DNA of 64,000 bases, taken from positions 16,668,979-16,732,978 of the forward strand of contig ML681971.1 of assembly GCA_007922195.1 (NCBI GenBank), written 5' to 3'. Below the pieces are notes generated by a model, which was given only the letters and a program-made list of their open reading frames with translations, ran no database searches and was not told the DNA's origin. Of the stretch, positions 1 to 10,615 are shown piece by piece. Within the stretch, counting starts at the first letter, position 1. Each line of letters starts with the position of its first letter. A program made the translations under genes and the position numbers. The DNA is from Podocnemis expansa. Lineage: Eukaryota > Chordata > Testudines > Podocnemididae.

Positions 1-252
1 GCTGTGCTCAAGATTCCCGTGGAAAGCCGCGATTGCCGCTAGGTGGACCTTCAGGGATGACAATGACAGCCCACTCGACTTCAGGTGCCATAAATAGTCC
101 AGCAAGCGCTGAATCGAGACCGATCTTGGGTCCTCCCCCTTGACCACGGCCCACTGTGCAAACCTGCGCCACTTAGTGGCATATGTAATCCTTGTGGAAA
201 GTTTTCTGCTGCCACATAGTACCTCCCTCACCAGGGAGGAGCACAATTGCTC
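1..252 (-). pseudogene. DIRS tyrosine recombinase, N-terminal fragment
   Basis: An open reading frame on the minus strand with no stop from about 252 to the window edge; it overlaps the end of the RNase H ORF. The conceptual peptide includes STRITYATKWRRFAQW and LSLSSLKVHLAAIAAFH, which match the core-binding (SAM-like) N-terminal domain of DIRS tyrosine recombinases. The catalytic R-H-R-Y domain would lie left of the window. No start codon was assigned because the start of this frame is not clear. Confidence 0.72.
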
Positions 253-260
253 GCTGGCCG

Positions 261-2290
261 TCAACCATGAAGGCACCACGCGTGGAGGTGCAAGGCCTCC
301 AGGTTGGGGTGGAGAAGACGCCCACTGTCCTGGGTCAACAGGTCCAGTCTGAGGGGCAACCGAACAGGGCTGCACTTGGACCACCTCCTTAAAGCCGAAA
401 ACCAATGTTGTCTCGGCCACTCCGGGGCGATCAGAATGACCTGCGCTTTCTCCTCCTTTATCTTCCACAACACTCTGGGCACCAGCGGTGTTGGAGGGAA
501 TGCATACAGCAGGCCTCTCTGCCCCCAGTGGATCTCGAAAGCATCCGCCCTCGACCTGGGGCTGCGCCCTCGGAAGGAGCAGAAGTCCTGGCATTTTGTA
601 TTGAGCTCGGAGGCAAACAGGTCCAGATGGGGATAACCCCACCTCCGGAAGAGTGACTCCGCCACCTCCGGGTGGAGAGACCACTCGTGGGTCATAAACT
701 TCCGACTGAGCTCGTCTGCCAAGGAGTTCTGGAGTCCCAGTATATACGATGCCACCAGGAGAATCTTGTGGCGAATGCAGAACTCCCAGAGGCTCATAGC
801 TTCCTGGAAAAGGTGACGCGAGTGCGTGCCGCCTTGTTTGTTGATATAAAACAGCGCAGTGGTGTTGTCGGTACGAACCGACACTGTTCGGCCCTGAAGA
901 TGCTCTTGAAACACCTCGCATGCCAGACACACTGCCCTGAGCTCCTTTATATTGATGTGTAACCGGGAGTCGGCATCCCTCTACAGGCCCTGCGTCTTGA
1001 GGCCGCCAAGATGCGCACCCCAGCCTACATCTGAGGCATCTGTCATCAGGTGAAGCGACGGCTGGGGAAGACGGAATGGAACCCCTGAGCACAGGTTGGT
1101 CTCGCAGCCTCACCAACGAAGGGTCTCCAGCACCGGTGCTGGCACAGTGACCATAGTGTCCAAACTGTCTCTTACCAGGCGGAACACCCGCGCCAACCAC
1201 AGCTGGAGCGGTCGCATCTGTAGGTGGGCAAGAGGAACCACAAAGGTGCATGCTGCCATGAGGCCCAGCAGGTGAAGGCACTCTCGTGCCGATACAAGGG
1301 GGAACTTTGTTACAGAATCCACTGCCTGCTTGATGGTTTGGAAAAGGGTGGCAGGAAGGCTCGCCCTCACGGACGTCGAGTCGAGGACCGCCCCTATAAA
1401 TTCTATCCGTTGTGTGGGAACGAGCACCGACTTCTGAACGTTTATCAGCAGCCCCAGGCGATCGAACACGGACTGCGTCAAGCTCAGGTGAGCTAACACC
1501 TCCTGAGACGACTTGCCCACAACCAGCCAGTCATCCAAATATGGGAAGAGGGAGACCCCCTTCTTCCTGAGATACGCCGCTACCACTGCAAGGCACTTCG
1601 TGAATACCCACGGGGCTGCGGAGAGGCCAAATGGGAGCACCGTGAATTGTAGGTGCTTCCGCCCGACGATGAAGCGTAAGAACCTCCTGTGGCTTGGGCT
1701 GACCGCGATGTGGAAGTATGCATCTTGTAAATCAAGGGCGGCGTACCAATCTCCCGGATCCAGAGAAGGAACAATTGAGGCAAGGGACACCATCCGGAAC
1801 CGAATTTTGGGAAGGAACTGGTTGAGGCGCCTCAAATCTAAAATTGGCCGTAGGCCCCCTTTCGCCTTGGGGATAAGGAAATAACGGGAGTAAAAACCCC
1901 TGCCCCTGCGGCTCAGAGGCACCTCTTCCACCGCCCCTTTCTGAAGCAGTGCCTGCACCTCCTGCCAGAGTACTTGCTGGTGGGCCTGATCCCACAGGGA
2001 AGCACGCAGCGTGGGGGGGCTGGTGGGGGTAATGAAGAAAATTGGAGGGAATAGCCCTCCTGAACTGTCCTGAGAACCCAGCGGTCTTTTGTAATCTCGC
2101 GCCACTCTGGCGCATAACGGGACAGTCTGTTGAGGAACAAGGGAGTTTCTGGATCCACGGCATTTGTTAAGTTGCCCTCGCACTGTCCATCAAAAGGCCT
2201 TCTTCTGGCCAGCCGATTGATGTGGGGCCCCCTGGCTGCTGGGCTGACGCCCTGTGGGCCTACAGGACTCCCTGCCCCTCTGCCTGTCAT
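261..2290 (-). pseudogene. DIRS reverse transcriptase / RNase H, interrupted
   Basis: The RT N-terminus (RLSRYAPEWREITKDRWVL) is in one frame from about 2290 to 2040, then the frame shifts near the G7 tract at 2013-2019. The main RT block follows: FYSRYFLIPKAKGGLRPILD, DWYAALDLQDAYFHI (motif A), LPFGLSAAP and the catalytic FPYLDDWL (motif C). RNase H follows with MTDASDVGWGAHL, INIKELRAV and VRTDNTTALFYINKQGG. A TGA at 1110-1112 and a TAG at 981-983 interrupt RT and RNase H in the same frame. The ORF ends at 261. Catalytic residues are present, but the stops make this copy inactive. Confidence 0.85.
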
Positions 2291-3203
2291 CGTCCTGGCA
2301 GTGGTGGTAATGCTGCAAGGGAGGAGGGGGCGGTTTGAATTGTTTCTTTTGGCTTGCCAGTGTATGGAGTCCCAAGGATTTTATTAACACCCTAGAGTCC
2401 TTCAAAGTCTGAAGACGGGCGTCCGTCTGCTGCAAGAACAGCTCTGGACCTTCGAAGGGGAAGTCCTGTATCGTGGCCTGTACCTCCTGGGGCAGCCCCG
2501 ACGCCTGCAGCCATGAGCTGCGCCGCATAGTAATCCCAGCAGCCATGGAGCGCACCTCCGTGTCAGCTGCGTCTAAGGCCGATTGTAACAGGGCCTTGGA
2601 CACAACCTTGCCCTCCTTGATGGTTGCCGACAGGGCTGCTCTGGAGTCCTGCTCCATTGAGTCACTAAAACGTTCCATGGCAGACCAGGCATTAAACATA
2701 TATCGGCTGAGGATAGCCTGTTGATTGGCTATTCTCAGCTGTAACCCCCCCCCGGTGGAATAGACCTTACGGCCAAAAAGGTCCAGTTTCTTAGCATCTT
2801 TGGATTTGGGGGTCGAACCAGGGTGACCTTGCCTCTCCTGCTCATTCGCCGCAGCTACCACCAATGAGCTGGGGGTGGGATGGGAATAAAAATGCTCATA
2901 GCCCTTAGAGGGCACAAAGTACTTCCTTTCCGCTCATTTGGCCGTAGGGGGAATGGAAGCTGGGGTGTGCCACAGAGCCTTGGTCATGTTCTGTACAGTT
3001 TTAATAAAGGGTAGAGCCACACGGCCCGGACCCTCTGGGAGCAGGATATCCACCATGGGATCGGCGTCCTCTGCGATCTCCTCGGCCTGAATGTTTAACC
3101 CGGTGGCTACTCGACAGAGAAGCTCCTGATGAACCCTGGCATCGTCCGGAATAGCCAACGGCTTGGCTCCTGCCACTGCCTCATCCAGAGGTGAAGAGGA
3201 CAA
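2190..3203 (-). pseudogene. DIRS gag-like ORF1, C-terminal part
   Basis: Two consecutive open blocks in one frame (3203-2934 and 2915-2190). The second contains FGRKVYSTGGGLQLRIANQQ and a helix-rich AWSAMERFSDSM segment seen in DIRS gag-like proteins, ending in a Gln/Pro/His-rich tail. The block is in a different frame from the N-terminal zinc-knuckle part, so the original ORF has been split by an indel near 3200 and by a stop near 2933. It ends at a TGA at 2190-2192, overlapping the first codons of the RT frame. Confidence 0.65.
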
Positions 3204-4413
3204 CTCCTCCAGGTCCGGACCCCCCGACGGCGCCCTGGACCTTGTGCTGTGGCCTCCACTGGTCGTCCCTCAAGGACTCCACCTCTGATGTCTCCCCGGT
3301 ACTGGGGGGAGTGCTGAGTGCAGCAGACGGAGGAGGTCTAACACTGGAACTCGGCATGGGGGTCCCTGAGCCGGAGCCTGGTCCCTGATGGATGGCCCAA
3401 GGAGTCCAAAAAGGCCACTGCATCCCAGGCTGCCAACCCGACCACTGGGGATGGAATGGCAGTGCCGCAGTGGCCTGTTGTGGCTGTGTACTATGTTCCT
3501 TATGCAAGCCACGTGGTGCCGACTCCTACAACGAGCTCAACGAAGGGCTGGATCATGGAGACCATGGCAGTGCCGACGAGGATTGCACCGGGGAATGGTG
3601 CCGACCTTCCTCTCAGTGATCACGGTGCTGGAGTGGGGACACACAGCGCCAGGTAGAAACTGGGGAGCGGAAACGGGGAGCCCCGGCCGCTGCTACCACA
3701 GCAGACAGTACCGGCAATCAGTGCCATTGGCACAGAGACGGTACCCGGCTTTGCCCCCGGCCAGCCGCAAGTGGAGTCGGCTTCCCATGTGACGGTACCG
3801 GCCCTGGCACCGGGCCCGCAGCCAGTGCCGACGGTGCCAGATGGCTCGACAGAGCCTGCGCCGCCGTGAACGCCTCAGGCGTAGCCGGCAGAATCAACTC
3901 CTCTTCCAGGATGTCCCTGGTAGGAGAGGAGGTCGACACGGAGCTGAGCGGTCTCTCAGGACAGTCGTGCCCGAAAGCCGGAGACAGGGAAATGGGTCGG
4001 CCCACATGGCTCTTTGCAGAGTCCCTTCCCGCTGTCGCTCGGTGCGGTGAACGCCCCCTATCTACCCGCTTCTTCTTGGGCGGTACCGGCGACGACGATT
4101 GGCGCCGAGGCTCCCGGTGTGTTTTCGGGCGGCTAGACTTCGGTGCCAATGACAGTGCCGAGGTCGCCGGCACGCTCTGCACCGACGGTGCCGTGCTGGA
4201 TCCTGAGTCGCCGGGCACCAGACGAAGGGCCTCCTCCATCATGTGGAGTTTAAGCCACTGAACCCTTTCTTTCTGTGTTCTCGGCTTGAAGCCCCTGTAG
4301 ATCTTCCACCTCTCAGCGAGGTGAGCTTTGCCCAGGCACAATAAACAGTTGCCGTGCGGGTTGTCCACAGGCATGGGCTTCCTACACTGCCCGCAAGTTT
4401 TAAAGCCCGGCAT
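3181..4413 (-). pseudogene. DIRS gag-like ORF1, N-terminal part, interrupted
   Basis: Opens with MPGFKTCGQC at 4413 and carries a zinc-knuckle-like cluster, CxxC (residues 7-10) and CxxC (23-26) followed by H31, then a basic Ser/Pro/Arg-rich stretch with PPKKKR. The frame hits TGA at 3718-3720 and further stops before about 3510. The same frame reopens at 3507-3181. The coding sense then moves to another frame near 3203, so at least one frameshift is present. Gag-like proteins of DIRS elements are presumed nucleic-acid-binding structural proteins. Confidence 0.7.
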
Positions 4414-4479
4414 AGCCCAGCCCCGGCCCGGGGCGGGCTCTGACTATCTAACTCTACGCTAACTAACAACTAACACTAA

Positions 4480-4780
4480 AAAAAAATAATAAAAAAAGAA
4501 CAGCAAACTTCAGGTACTCTGAATTGACACTGGCGACATGCAAGCAGCTCGAGGCCAAGGAATGTTCCAGCGACCGACAGGGCGGTAAGAAGGAACTGAG
4601 GAGGGACGGGGTCGGCTGGTGACTATATAGGGAGCAGCGACGGCGCCACTCCAGGGGGCGCTACAGCTGACCCTACGGTACTCTAGGGAAAAGTTTCTGG
4701 CGTGCTGTGCACGGGGCATGCAGACACCAGCAACACAATGGACAGGAGCAGCACTCGAAGAAGAACTATTTTGTTTTCCG
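4480..4780 (-). repeat. DIRS 5' terminal region with TATA-like promoter
   Basis: Non-coding, moderately GC-rich sequence upstream of the gag-like start. It holds a palindromic CTATATAG at 4623-4630, a plausible TATA element for minus-strand transcription, and a T-rich tract (4479-4498 on the plus strand is A-rich). The outer edge is placed near 4780, where composition falls to the AT-rich flank. The matching inverted terminal repeat is outside the window, so the boundary is approximate. Confidence 0.5.
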
Positions 4781-4799
4781 GCAAATGAAATATTAGCTC

Positions 4800-5300
4800 G
4801 TTTTTCTCTCCTCACCTAATTTCCCTTTGCAAATTTCCCATTGAAGTGGCTACTTGACATTGACCACGGGGAATTTCCAATGTCTACACGAAGATTTTTG
4901 TTTCCAAATTGCTGCATGTTTTAAGAAGGACTCCAAAGCAATACGGCCTATTCAATTCCTGGGTATTTAGGTCACTCCAGGTTAAAAACCATGCCACATG
5001 CTCTTTTCAAGATTAAACTTCTTTGAGGTTTTTGGGAAGTTGTGAAGCGTTTGTTGGAAGACTTTATTCATGGGTATTAAGCAGCTGGAGTTGCAACTCC
5101 ACTGGTGTGCTGTGAGTGTGCAGTTGAATTTAGCCTCCACAAATCTCAGTGACACTTTTTTGCTATTAGGGAGTATGCTTTTATGCAAGTTAACACCAAC
5201 AGAAGAGCTGTACACAGCTTTTGTAAGGAGACAGACTTCTGACAAGATTGTGTCAGAACAGAAAGGAAGGATGGTCCTGTGTGGGTCAAACCTGGAATGG
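4800..5300. other. Intergenic, nothing recognised
   Basis: AT-rich flank to the right of the DIRS element. Short open frames occur on both strands but show no family resemblance, codon pattern or splice context. Confidence 0.5.
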
Positions 5301-5500
5301 AACAATGTAGATTCAAGTTCCTGCTCAGTCAAACTACTTGTGTGATCTTCCAAGTCACTTAGCCTCTCTGTTCCATAATTCCCCACATGTAAATGGAGAT
5401 AACAGTGCCAGCCTTCCTCACAAAAGTGCTGCAAGGATAAATACATTAAAGATTGTGAGGTGCTCACATTCTACAACAATGGAGAATCTTGGAGAGATAG
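5300..5500 (+). repeat. MIR-like ancient SINE fragment
   Basis: Carries the MIR-type run TGTGATCTTCCAAGTCACTT, then CTCTCTGTTCC, ACATGTAAATGGAGATAACA and AAGGATAAATACATTAAAG in the order expected for the MIR/CORE-SINE family. Only the central and 3' parts are recognisable. Confidence 0.65.
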
Positions 5501-5974
5501 ATACAACACTTGGAGAGCATTTTCTGGATCTTTATGCTCCTGTAGCGTTTTCCATTTGGGAAATGATGATCCAGCACTTACATGTTACGGAACACTAGCT
5601 GCCTAATTGCCACCATAGCAGTCAGTAGCAGCACATATCCTCTTAGTGAAATCTAACTCTCAGCCTTCAAGGATTAAATACAACTGGGAAGCTGAGACTA
5701 AATAACTATACTGCAGTGCATGGCCTGAACAAGGAGGTTAAGGTAGATAAGAGCCTGGGGGCCAGATTCTGTACTGATTTATAGCTGTGTAATGTCACAG
5801 AACATCAGCAAGATTTCCATGTAATTAGAGTATGTGGACCTAGGAAAACAGCTGTACCACAGAAAGCCTCAAATGGAGTACTGTATGCACATTATAATGC
5901 ATATCTGGGCTCCAGTTCTACAATTTGTTGTGACTAGGCATCAGCAGTCAACTGCAGTATTGATCTCTAAGTGA

Positions 5975-6070
5975 AACAAACAAGGAGTCCTGTGGCACTT
6001 AAAAGACTAACAAATGTATTTATTGAATGACCTTTCATGGGAGAAAATCCCACTTTATCAGATGCCATTT
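5975..6070 (-). repeat. Penelope-type 3' tail fragment (hammerhead-like core, mutated)
   Basis: Plus-strand text ACAAGGAGTCCTGTGGCACT, then AGACTAACAAATG and a hairpin GGGAGAAAATCCC, is the recurrent tail also found next to the Penelope-like element at 55.7 kb. On the minus strand the core reads CTGATAA, a stem-loop, then GAAA; a single substitution has broken the CTGATGA box. Confidence 0.65.
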
Positions 6071-6075
6071 CCTAA

Positions 6076-6972
6076 GTGTTAATTCTCATCTAACAGAACC
6101 TATGCAACGCATTAGATTTATGGTAATTGTTTTGATTTGATAGACAGAAACTAGTAGTAGCTTTTTCTATTGTGCTTCTTAGCAATGCACCAAAGATCGC
6201 TTATTTAAAAAAAAAATATGCTCTTCACCCACTGCCCCAACCCTGCTGGAACTTCTGAGGCACCGGGACGACCGTGAAATGCAACCAGATTGGACAAGGT
6301 GTCTGTCTACAGAAAACTCCATCAAAAGGTAATTCTTCTTGGAATGTCTGCAGCGAGGAGCAGTAGCATGTCTGCAGTGTTTAAACTGCAGCTTTCAAAG
6401 AACAAATACACTGTGCAATGACAGTGAAATTGCAAGAGAAGGCAACTTCTACTAGAATGTTACCCCATATTTTAAATCCAGTGGCGCACTTAAAAGCAAA
6501 ATCATCTCTTTCCACTTCCCTACTAGAACCTACAAGACAACTTTCACTATCATGTCTTGTAATTTGCACATTTTGATGCAATGTAATACTTCCAGACCTC
6601 CACTCTACTTTAGTATCATGTACCTACCTCCACACCTTAAGGATTTGACAGGAAGTAGATTGTACTGTTACCATGTAATATCCCTTCTGATCAATGAGAA
6701 GACCATCATTTCAAGCTGAAAAAAAGCCAAGAAATTTTATGCAAACCAGTTCTGCTTTTGGATCTTGCTTTGCAAAACCAGAACATGGCCTCCTCTGAAT
6801 TTCTGTCGTTTGTAAGCCAAATGCTGGGATCTGTAAACCCACATTGTAAAAGGCCCCATTCATAATAATGACATTCTCTCTACTTCAATAGACACAGTAA
6901 CAGCAAAATTCAAGTTTTACTAATAAAACTGAATTTTCCTACAAAATAGCTACAACTAATAGAAAGCCAGCC
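6076..6972. other. Intergenic, nothing recognised
   Basis: AT-rich sequence without a recognisable repeat, RNA gene or exon. Confidence 0.45.
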
Positions 6973-6980
6973 ATCTCAGC

Positions 6981-7355
6981 CAGGGGCGTCGCTGGCTGGG
7001 GGAGGGACCTGGGGCATGGGCCCAGGCCCTGCCCCCCTCCAGCAGACCCCGCCCCCAGCCTGCAGCCCCTTGGCCGGGGACAGGGCCAGGTGCCACCACG
7101 CCACCGCAGGTCACCAGGCCCCAGATCCCAGCAGGGGACAGGGCCGCCAGTGGCCAGGCCCCGCATCCCTGGCAAGGGACAGGGCAGCCGCAGCTGCTGG
7201 TGGCCGGGCCCCACATCCCTGGTGGCCGGGCCCCGGATCCCTGGCAGGGGATGGGGCCACCGTGGCTGGGCACCGGAATCGGGCTGGAGATCCAGGGCAC
7301 TGGCGCCGGGGTTCAGGGCACGTGCCCCGGAGTGCCCAGCGCCAGCAATGCCCCT
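6981..7355. mobile_element. hAT-type non-autonomous element, GC-rich (375 bp)
   Basis: Bounded by the perfect 8-bp duplication ATCTCAGC (6973-6980 and 7356-7363) and by terminal inverted repeats CAGGGGCGTCGCTGG and CAGGGGCATTGCTGG (13 of 15 identical). The interior is very GC-rich with internal short repeats built from GGCC, CCCTGGC and GGGACAGGGC. The open frames across it on both strands are a composition effect; no transposase is encoded. Confidence 0.85.
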
Positions 7356-7363
7356 GATCTCAG

Positions 7364-8012
7364 CTTGCAGATGGTATACAATAATTTCCTACACAGCAAG
7401 CTTGAGATGGTAGTTGCTAAAATGTAGTTGAAAGGAAACAAAAGTGGGCATATAATGATGTGATTCTTCAATTTATATCTTGTATAAAGACTGTAATGAG
7501 AGTTATATAAATGCTTGCAAAGCCAGTAAGCTATTCCAAGCTCAGATCAGTGTGCAAAAAGGAAAAGTGTTGCTCCTTGGGCTTTTTAATGGGAAAAAGC
7601 AGTGAAAAACTACCACAAAGTTGCTTTTCACAGTACAGTTTAGAAAGTATTTTTTGGGTTGTGGGTGGTGAAAGGAAACAGAATTTCACGTTTGGTGACA
7701 GCTTTCTGACCATTACCACAAACAAATATGCTACTCGAATCACAAAGAGTTTCAAATAGTTTTAAAGAATTAATTAAATCTAATTATTTATCCTTTACAT
7801 TCTTAGTATATTATCGAAAGAAATATGAACTCGTCTCAAATGAACTCTAGTCTCCAAATAACATAATAGTCTACCAACATGTTGTTTGTCATTCATGGTG
7901 TCAGATTAACAAAAAATTTTTACTTTTGACTTAGTAATAATGCACAAATACAATCAATTTTATCATACCCAATATTACAGTAAACAAAATGTTCTGATCA
8001 CTAGCTATCACT
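7364..8012. other. Intergenic, nothing recognised
   Basis: AT-rich sequence. The overlapping plus and minus open frames near 7511-7759 show no family resemblance and are judged to be chance. Confidence 0.45.
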
Positions 8013-8020
8013 ATGTAGAG

Positions 8021-8189
8021 CAGGGGTCTCAAACACACAGCCTCTAAAGCTGTTTCCTGTGGCCCGCAATGACACTATTGTTACCAATATTTGCAATATC
8101 ATTGCACAAAAAGGTTTCAGTGGTTGGCCCTTGAGTTAAAATACTAGTCCTCATGTGGCCCTCGTGGTGATTTGAATTTAAGACCCCTG
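8021..8189 (-). mobile_element. hAT MITE, CAGGGGTCTCAAA family (169 bp)
   Basis: Flanked by ATGTAGAG (8013-8020) and ATCTAGAG (8190-8197), one mismatch. Termini CAGGGGTCTCAAA and, reversed, CAGGGGTCTTAAA. Internal TGGCCCGCAATGAC and AAAAGGTTTCAGTGG recur in inverted order in the element at 52540-52742, so the two belong to one family in opposite orientation. Confidence 0.85.
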
Positions 8190-8287
8190 ATCTAGAGACT
8201 TATGGCTGTTTCTGTCACCTTTATCCTGGATAGGATGAGAATAGTCTTGACTGTTAAGGAAAAAACTGAATAAATTACCTTTTAGAA

Positions 8288-8478
8288 CAGCACTTCCCAA
8301 CCGGTGTGCCCTCAGGGCTGAGCAAGTATGCCACGGAATTTTTTGGAAGACTACACAAATAGCTCTGAAGTGGCTCATGAATATTCATAAGTTCATTTGG
8401 AGACTATATGATAGTGTGCCTCAAAATAGTTAAAAGTATCAAGGTTTGCCATGGCAGAGAAAAGGTTGGGAACCACTG
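8288..8478 (+). mobile_element. hAT MITE, CAGTGGTTCCCAACC family (191 bp)
   Basis: Flanked by TTTTAGAA (8280-8287) and TTTTAGAG (8479-8486). The termini are CAGCACTTCCCAACC and, reversed, CAGTGGTTCCCAACC. Its inner 3' part (CATGAATATTCATAAGTT, then TGCCATGGCAGAGAAAAGG) is shared with the elements at 9480-10607 (inverted) and 37556-38382. Confidence 0.85.
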
Positions 8479-8514
8479 TTTTAGAGCATCCTCTGCACTA
8501 GGCATCCTCCTTGC

Positions 8515-8548
8515 CACACATGCGCATGTGCGCATGCACACATACATA
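8515..8548. repeat. 34-nt alternating pyrimidine-purine tract
   Basis: Seventeen uninterrupted pyrimidine-purine steps (CA, TG, CG and TA) including CATGCGCATGTGCGCATG. Such tracts can adopt Z-DNA under negative supercoiling; no gene lies beside it. Confidence 0.8.
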
Positions 8549-9149
8549 GTAGAACTCATTCATTTTTCTTTACGAGCAACCCAAATGCATAAACATATAA
8601 ACTTCCATTGAAATTTTTTTTTTTTTAAATTAATTCAGATTCCCATAAAGGAAAAAAAAAAGGCGAATACTGCACAATCACTCTGAAGAGACTTAAGAAA
8701 AATCATATACCTTATTTCCTTTTTTTTCTGAATCACTTTTTACAGTTTAAGAATTGCACTTTAAAACAATTACAGTCTAATGAATACCAATGTGTCCAAG
8801 CTATACAGGGTAGGAATATTACACATTTTGGAAATACCATCTAATGGAACAAAAATTAAAAAATAGCAATGACCTTCATAAAACTGCCAGTTTAGACAGA
8901 TAGATTGGAGGCAGGATACATTATGGGGTTCTCTCGGAATCCTGAGAGAACACATCTAAAAGATGCAGATATCTTTAAAACGTTGCAGGAAACATAGCTC
9001 TCTAAGACATAATCATAACAGGCCTGAGATTGCATTGTTGAACCTGCACAAGCAAATTATATTCATTCTTAGAATTTGCTGTAAGTGAAAAATATTCAAA
9101 TACAACCCCATTCTATAGCCATCATATGGCAACAGCAGTCTTGAGATCC
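8549..9149. other. Intergenic, nothing recognised
   Basis: AT-rich, with short A and T runs near 8616 and 8650; no exon or repeat family recognised. Confidence 0.45.
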
Positions 9150-9157
9150 ATATAGAT

Positions 9158-9458
9158 CAGGCTTGTCCAACATGTGGCCCAGGGACCAGAAGCTGGCCCA
9201 CCAAGGGCTTTTATCCAGCCTGCCGAGTGTTGCCACAAGAGCCTGGGAGCTGGGGCAGGCTACATCAAGTGTGCAGGCACACACTGACAATTCATGCATA
9301 CAAAGGCAATGCCAAATATCACACTAATAATTATTTTATTGAAGTTTATTAATAAGGTCAATTTGTATGTCTTATCTATCAAAAGTTTTCTCACTGGTCC
9401 CCCGACTGAGAAAAGAATTGCAATGTGGCCCCTCACTCAAAAAGGTTGAACACCCCTG
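9158..9458. mobile_element. hAT MITE, CAGGCTTGTCCAAC family (301 bp)
   Basis: Perfect 8-bp duplication ATATAGAT at 9150-9157 and 9459-9466. Termini CAGGCTTGTCCAAC and, reversed, CAGGGGTGTTCAACC. The inner ends carry TGTGGCCCAGGGACC and CAATGTGGCCCCTC. No coding capacity. Confidence 0.88.
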
Positions 9459-9479
9459 ATATAGATGGAGATCATAAAA

Positions 9480-10607
9480 CAGTGGCTCCCAACCTTTTCT
9501 CTGCCGTGGCACACCTTGATACCTTCAAATTTTTTGAGGCACAACACCACTAAAAAAAAAACACCTCATGAATATTCAAATTAACTCAAGTTACTTATGA
9601 ATATTCATGAATCATGGCACAGTGTTTTGGAAAGGCTGCTGTGTGGGGTTGTAGGGGTGGCAAGACAGGAGGTCAGGAATCGTGTGCAGCAGCAGGAGTG
9701 AGTGTGGAGAGCAGAGCAGGGCAGGGGCGGCAAAAGTGGACAAGGACAGCCACGTTGGGAACAGCCCAAGGGTGGCAAGAGAGGAGAGAGGAAGGGAGAA
9801 CGAGAGGGGCTTTGTGGGGGGACGGGGGAACCTGGGGAGTAGGAAGGTAGGGCAGGGGAGCATGGCGCAGCACCCACTTCCCCCTTCTCCACTGCTGCTC
9901 CCTCCCACCCCAGTGGGTCCCGTCCTCCCCTCCCCCACCCCCCTGCTGCCTGTGATGGACCCTCCCATCCCAGCAGGGGCCACAACTAGGCCTCCAGCCC
10001 CCAGCTACACCCCCCCACACACAGCCACTCTACCCTCCAGCTACACCCCCCCAATCAGCCCCACCCCAAGACCCCAGCTACATTCCCTCTACTACACAGC
10101 CACTCCCACCCACCTCTGTTACACACACACACCTGCCTCACACAACCCCCAGCAACCCTCCCCCCCAAAGCCCTTACCTGGGCTGTTTGCAGGCTGGCTG
10201 ACACAAGCCGCTCCGCCCTGCAGGGGGAGATTCACACACTCCCAGTCTTCCCAGCTCTCTGCTGGCTGGGCTTAACGTGGAGCCAGGTTTAAGGCTGAGC
10301 CACCTGAACAATGCATTTGGACTGCTCCTGCTATTTTTAGGGGGACTCCTGGAACTCCCTGTTCTAGTGTCTTCCTCTATTTTTAGGTGGCCAGAAGGCT
10401 GCCTGCCTAAAAATAGGGCCCCCCCGAACTGTGTTCCGGTGCCCCCCCCCTTACTTTAACCCCTGCCTTCCCCAGCCCTGCACAGCCCAGGTGGCTGGGC
10501 TGAGGAGGGAGGGAACTTTAACTCCAGCTCTCCGGCATGCTGGCGGCAAACTTTGGGTATTCCCATGGCACACCAGTGTGCCCCAGCACACTGGTTGGGA
10601 ACCACTG
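9480..10607 (-). mobile_element. hAT non-autonomous element with GC-rich cargo (1128 bp)
   Basis: Perfect 8-bp duplication TCATAAAA (9472-9479 and 10608-10615). Termini CAGTGGCTCCCAACC and, reversed, CAGTGGTTCCCAACC. The left end, with CTGCCGTGGCACACCTT and CTTATGAATATTCATGAAT, is the inverted form of the 3' part of the 8288-8478 element. The middle is long C/G-rich sequence absent from the short family members, plus a segment at 10331-10416 with three CTATTTTTAG-type motifs. It encodes no transposase; the open frames here (9605-10275) reflect skewed composition. Confidence 0.88.
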
Positions 10608-10615
10608 TCATAAAA

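Larger units (their letters stand above)
1..4800 (-). mobile_element. DIRS-type tyrosine-recombinase retrotransposon, decayed, cut by window edge
   Basis: The minus strand holds, in order, a terminal region (about 4480-4780), a zinc-knuckle gag-like ORF, an RT/RNase H region and the start of a tyrosine recombinase that runs off the left edge. This gene order and the recombinase in place of an integrase identify DIRS elements, which insert by recombination of a circular intermediate and leave no target duplication. The copy is broken: several stops in gag, a frameshift at the start of RT and two stops between RT and RNase H. The distal inverted repeat and internal complementary region would lie left of position 1. 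Confidence 0.88.
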
